From: Corynebacterium coyleae
GTDB lineage: Bacteria > Actinomycetota > Actinomycetes > Mycobacteriales > Mycobacteriaceae
Length of the DNA stretch: 64,000 bases
Assembly (NCBI RefSeq): GCF_030408635.1
Contig: NZ_CP047198.1
Span: 1,798,001-1,862,000 of the forward strand
Direction of reading: 5' to 3'
Both the position numbers and the translations under genes were made by a program. The stretch's first letter is position 1. Each line of letters begins with the position of its first letter. The notes beneath the pieces were generated by a model, which did no database searches, was not told where the DNA came from, and was given only the letters and a program-made list of their open reading frames with translations. This document shows positions 62,905 to 64,000 of the stretch, one piece after another.

Positions 62905-62933
62905 AAACTTAAAAGTGTGCTGTGTGTCATAAT
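62905..62933 (+). promoter_or_regulatory. Candidate cstA promoter
   Basis: CATAAT at 62928-62933 is a fair -10 box, 38 bp ahead of the cstA start. A match to -35 at 62905-62910 (AAACTT) is poor. The 190 bp between the small minus-strand gene and cstA are AT-rich and hold no gene. Confidence 0.35.
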
Positions 62934-62971
62934 TCGCAAACTGTGAACCACGACACGAATGGAGGACGCCC

Positions 62972-64000
62972 ATGAGCTCGCTCATCCTAGTGCTCGTCGG
63001 CCTCGCGATGATGGCCGCCGGCTACCTGCTGTACTCGAAGTTCCTGGGCAAAAAGGTGTATCAACTCTCGGACGCCTACTCCACGCCCGCCCACACCATG
63101 GAAGACGGCGTGGACTACGTGCCCACCAACAAATACGTCCTGTGGGGCCACCACTTCACCTCCGTGGCGGGCGCAGCACCGATCATCGGCCCGGCCGTCG
63201 CGGTGATTTGGGGTTGGGTGCCGGCGTTCCTGTGGGTGACGCTCGGCACGGTGTTCTTTGCGGGGATGCATGACATGGGGGCGCTGTGGGCGTCGCAACG
63301 CCACCGCGGGCACTCCATTGGCACGCTGTCCGGGCGCTACATCGGCGCGCGCGGACGCAACCTGTTCCTCATCGTGATCTTCCTGCTGCTGCTCATGGTC
63401 AACACGGCCTTCGCGGTGGTGATCTCCAACCTGCTGATCTCCACCCCAACCGCCGTCATCCCCACCTGGGGCGCGATCCTGGTCGCCCTGTTGATCGGCC
63501 AGGCGATCTACCGCTTCAACTGGAACTTGCCGCTAGTGTCCTTCGTCGGTGTGGCGGCGCTCTACGGCCTGATGATCCTCGGCGACCGCATGCCACTCGC
63601 CCTGCCCGAAGTCATGCTGGGCATCCCGGATCGCGGCTGGTGGATCATCTTCCTGTTCCTCTACGCGTTCATCGCCTCGCTGCTGCCGGTGTGGGTGCTG
63701 CTGCAGCCGCGTGACTACATCAACGGCCTGCAACTGTTCGTCGGTCTGATCATTCTGTACGGCTCGTTCTTCATCGTCCGCCCGGAAGTTGTCGCCCCGA
63801 CACTTCGCGACACCGTCCCCGACGGCACCCCCGGCATCTTCCCACTCCTGTTTGTCACCATCGCATGCGGTGCGATCTCGGGCTTCCACGGCATTGTGTC
63901 CTCGGGTACGTCGTCGAAGCAGATCGATAAGGAAACCGACGTGCGCTTCGTCGGCTACTTCGGCGCAGTCGGCGAAGGCCTGCTCGCGCTGGGCACCATC
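62972..64000 (+). CDS. cstA: Carbon starvation protein CstA (3' end outside window)
   Basis: 343 codons to the window edge. A polytopic membrane protein with the family's N-terminal KYVLWGHHFTSVAGAAPIIG block, PAVAVIWGWVPAFLWVTLGT, HDMGALWASQRHRGHSIGTL and the later GAISGFHGIVSSGTSSKQID. CstA is a peptide or pyruvate transporter induced by carbon limitation. GGAGG lies 6 bases before the ATG. About half of the usual length is in the window. Confidence 0.95.
   Translation, partial: MSSLILVLVGLAMMAAGYLLYSKFLGKKVYQLSDAYSTPAHTMEDGVDYVPTNKYVLWGHHFTSVAGAAPIIGPAVAVIWGWVPAFLWVTLGTVFFAGMHDMGALWASQRHRGHSIGTLSGRYIGARGRNLFLIVIFLLLLMVNTAFAVVISNLLISTPTAVIPTWGAILVALLIGQAIYRFNWNLPLVSFVGVAALYGLMILGDRMPLALPEVMLGIPDRGWWIIFLFLYAFIASLLPVWVLLQPRDYINGLQLFVGLIILYGSFFIVRPEVVAPTLRDTVPDGTPGIFPLLFVTIACGAISGFHGIVSSGTSSKQIDKETDVRFVGYFGAVGEGLLALGTI

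Overview
The window most likely comes from a Corynebacterium chromosome or a very close relative. The conserved block 48.4-60.5 kb carries, mostly on the minus strand, ppx, a DUF501 gene, an ftsB/divIC-like gene, eno, a membrane-anchored lytic transglycosylase, mazG and dnaG, an order typical of corynebacteria. GTG/TTG starts are common. No rRNA operon is present; there are two tRNA genes (Asn at 15.6 kb, a CAT-anticodon tRNA at 46.9 kb).

Layout. (1) 0-2.3 kb: partial DUF4230 gene and a divergent AbgT-family transporter. (2) 2.4-14.2 kb: a defence-like cluster: an HTH/ImmA-IrrE metallopeptidase, an RloA/RloB (AbiL-like) pair with its own HTH regulator, and a DUF262 gene once translationally coupled to a PIN-like nuclease gene. 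The DUF262 gene is split by an IS21-family element (A), whose istA is in turn split by a second IS21-family element (B). Exact target duplications (5 bp and 8 bp) allow both genes to be rebuilt in frame. (3) 14.5-17.6 kb: a secreted protein, a small membrane protein, tRNA-Asn with a strong terminator, and an IS21 relic hit by an IS3-family element. (4) 17.8-48.3 kb: a large surface-polysaccharide locus. It has genes for UDP-GlcNAc epimerisation and oxidation (wecB, wecC), a complete WbpA-B-E-D set for a UDP-2,3-diacetamido-uronic acid, a Wzm/Wzt ABC exporter, seven glycosyltransferases (several double-domain), a membrane-anchored unknown protein, an alpha/beta-hydrolase-like protein and two asparagine-synthetase-like paralogues without a glutaminase cysteine. 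A third intact IS21-family element (C) interrupts its distal end beside a decayed gene. (5) 48.4-60.5 kb: the conserved housekeeping block with two insertions, an AbiEi-like gene with a palindromic operator and a DUF4411/ImmA toxin-antitoxin pair. (6) 60.5-64 kb: a barnase-type lipoprotein RNase with barstar, an orphan 301-residue protein lying between two copies of the barstar 3' end, a small protein, and the start of cstA.

Working model for region 4 (inference): acidic amino sugars are made as UDP-ManNAcA and UDP-GlcNAc3NAcA, perhaps converted to uronamides by the AsnB-like enzymes, assembled in the cytoplasm by large glycosyltransferases and exported by the ABC transporter. A 24-bp dispersed repeat occurs five times between 56.4 and 62.5 kb and brackets accessory modules, which suggests a rearrangement hot spot.
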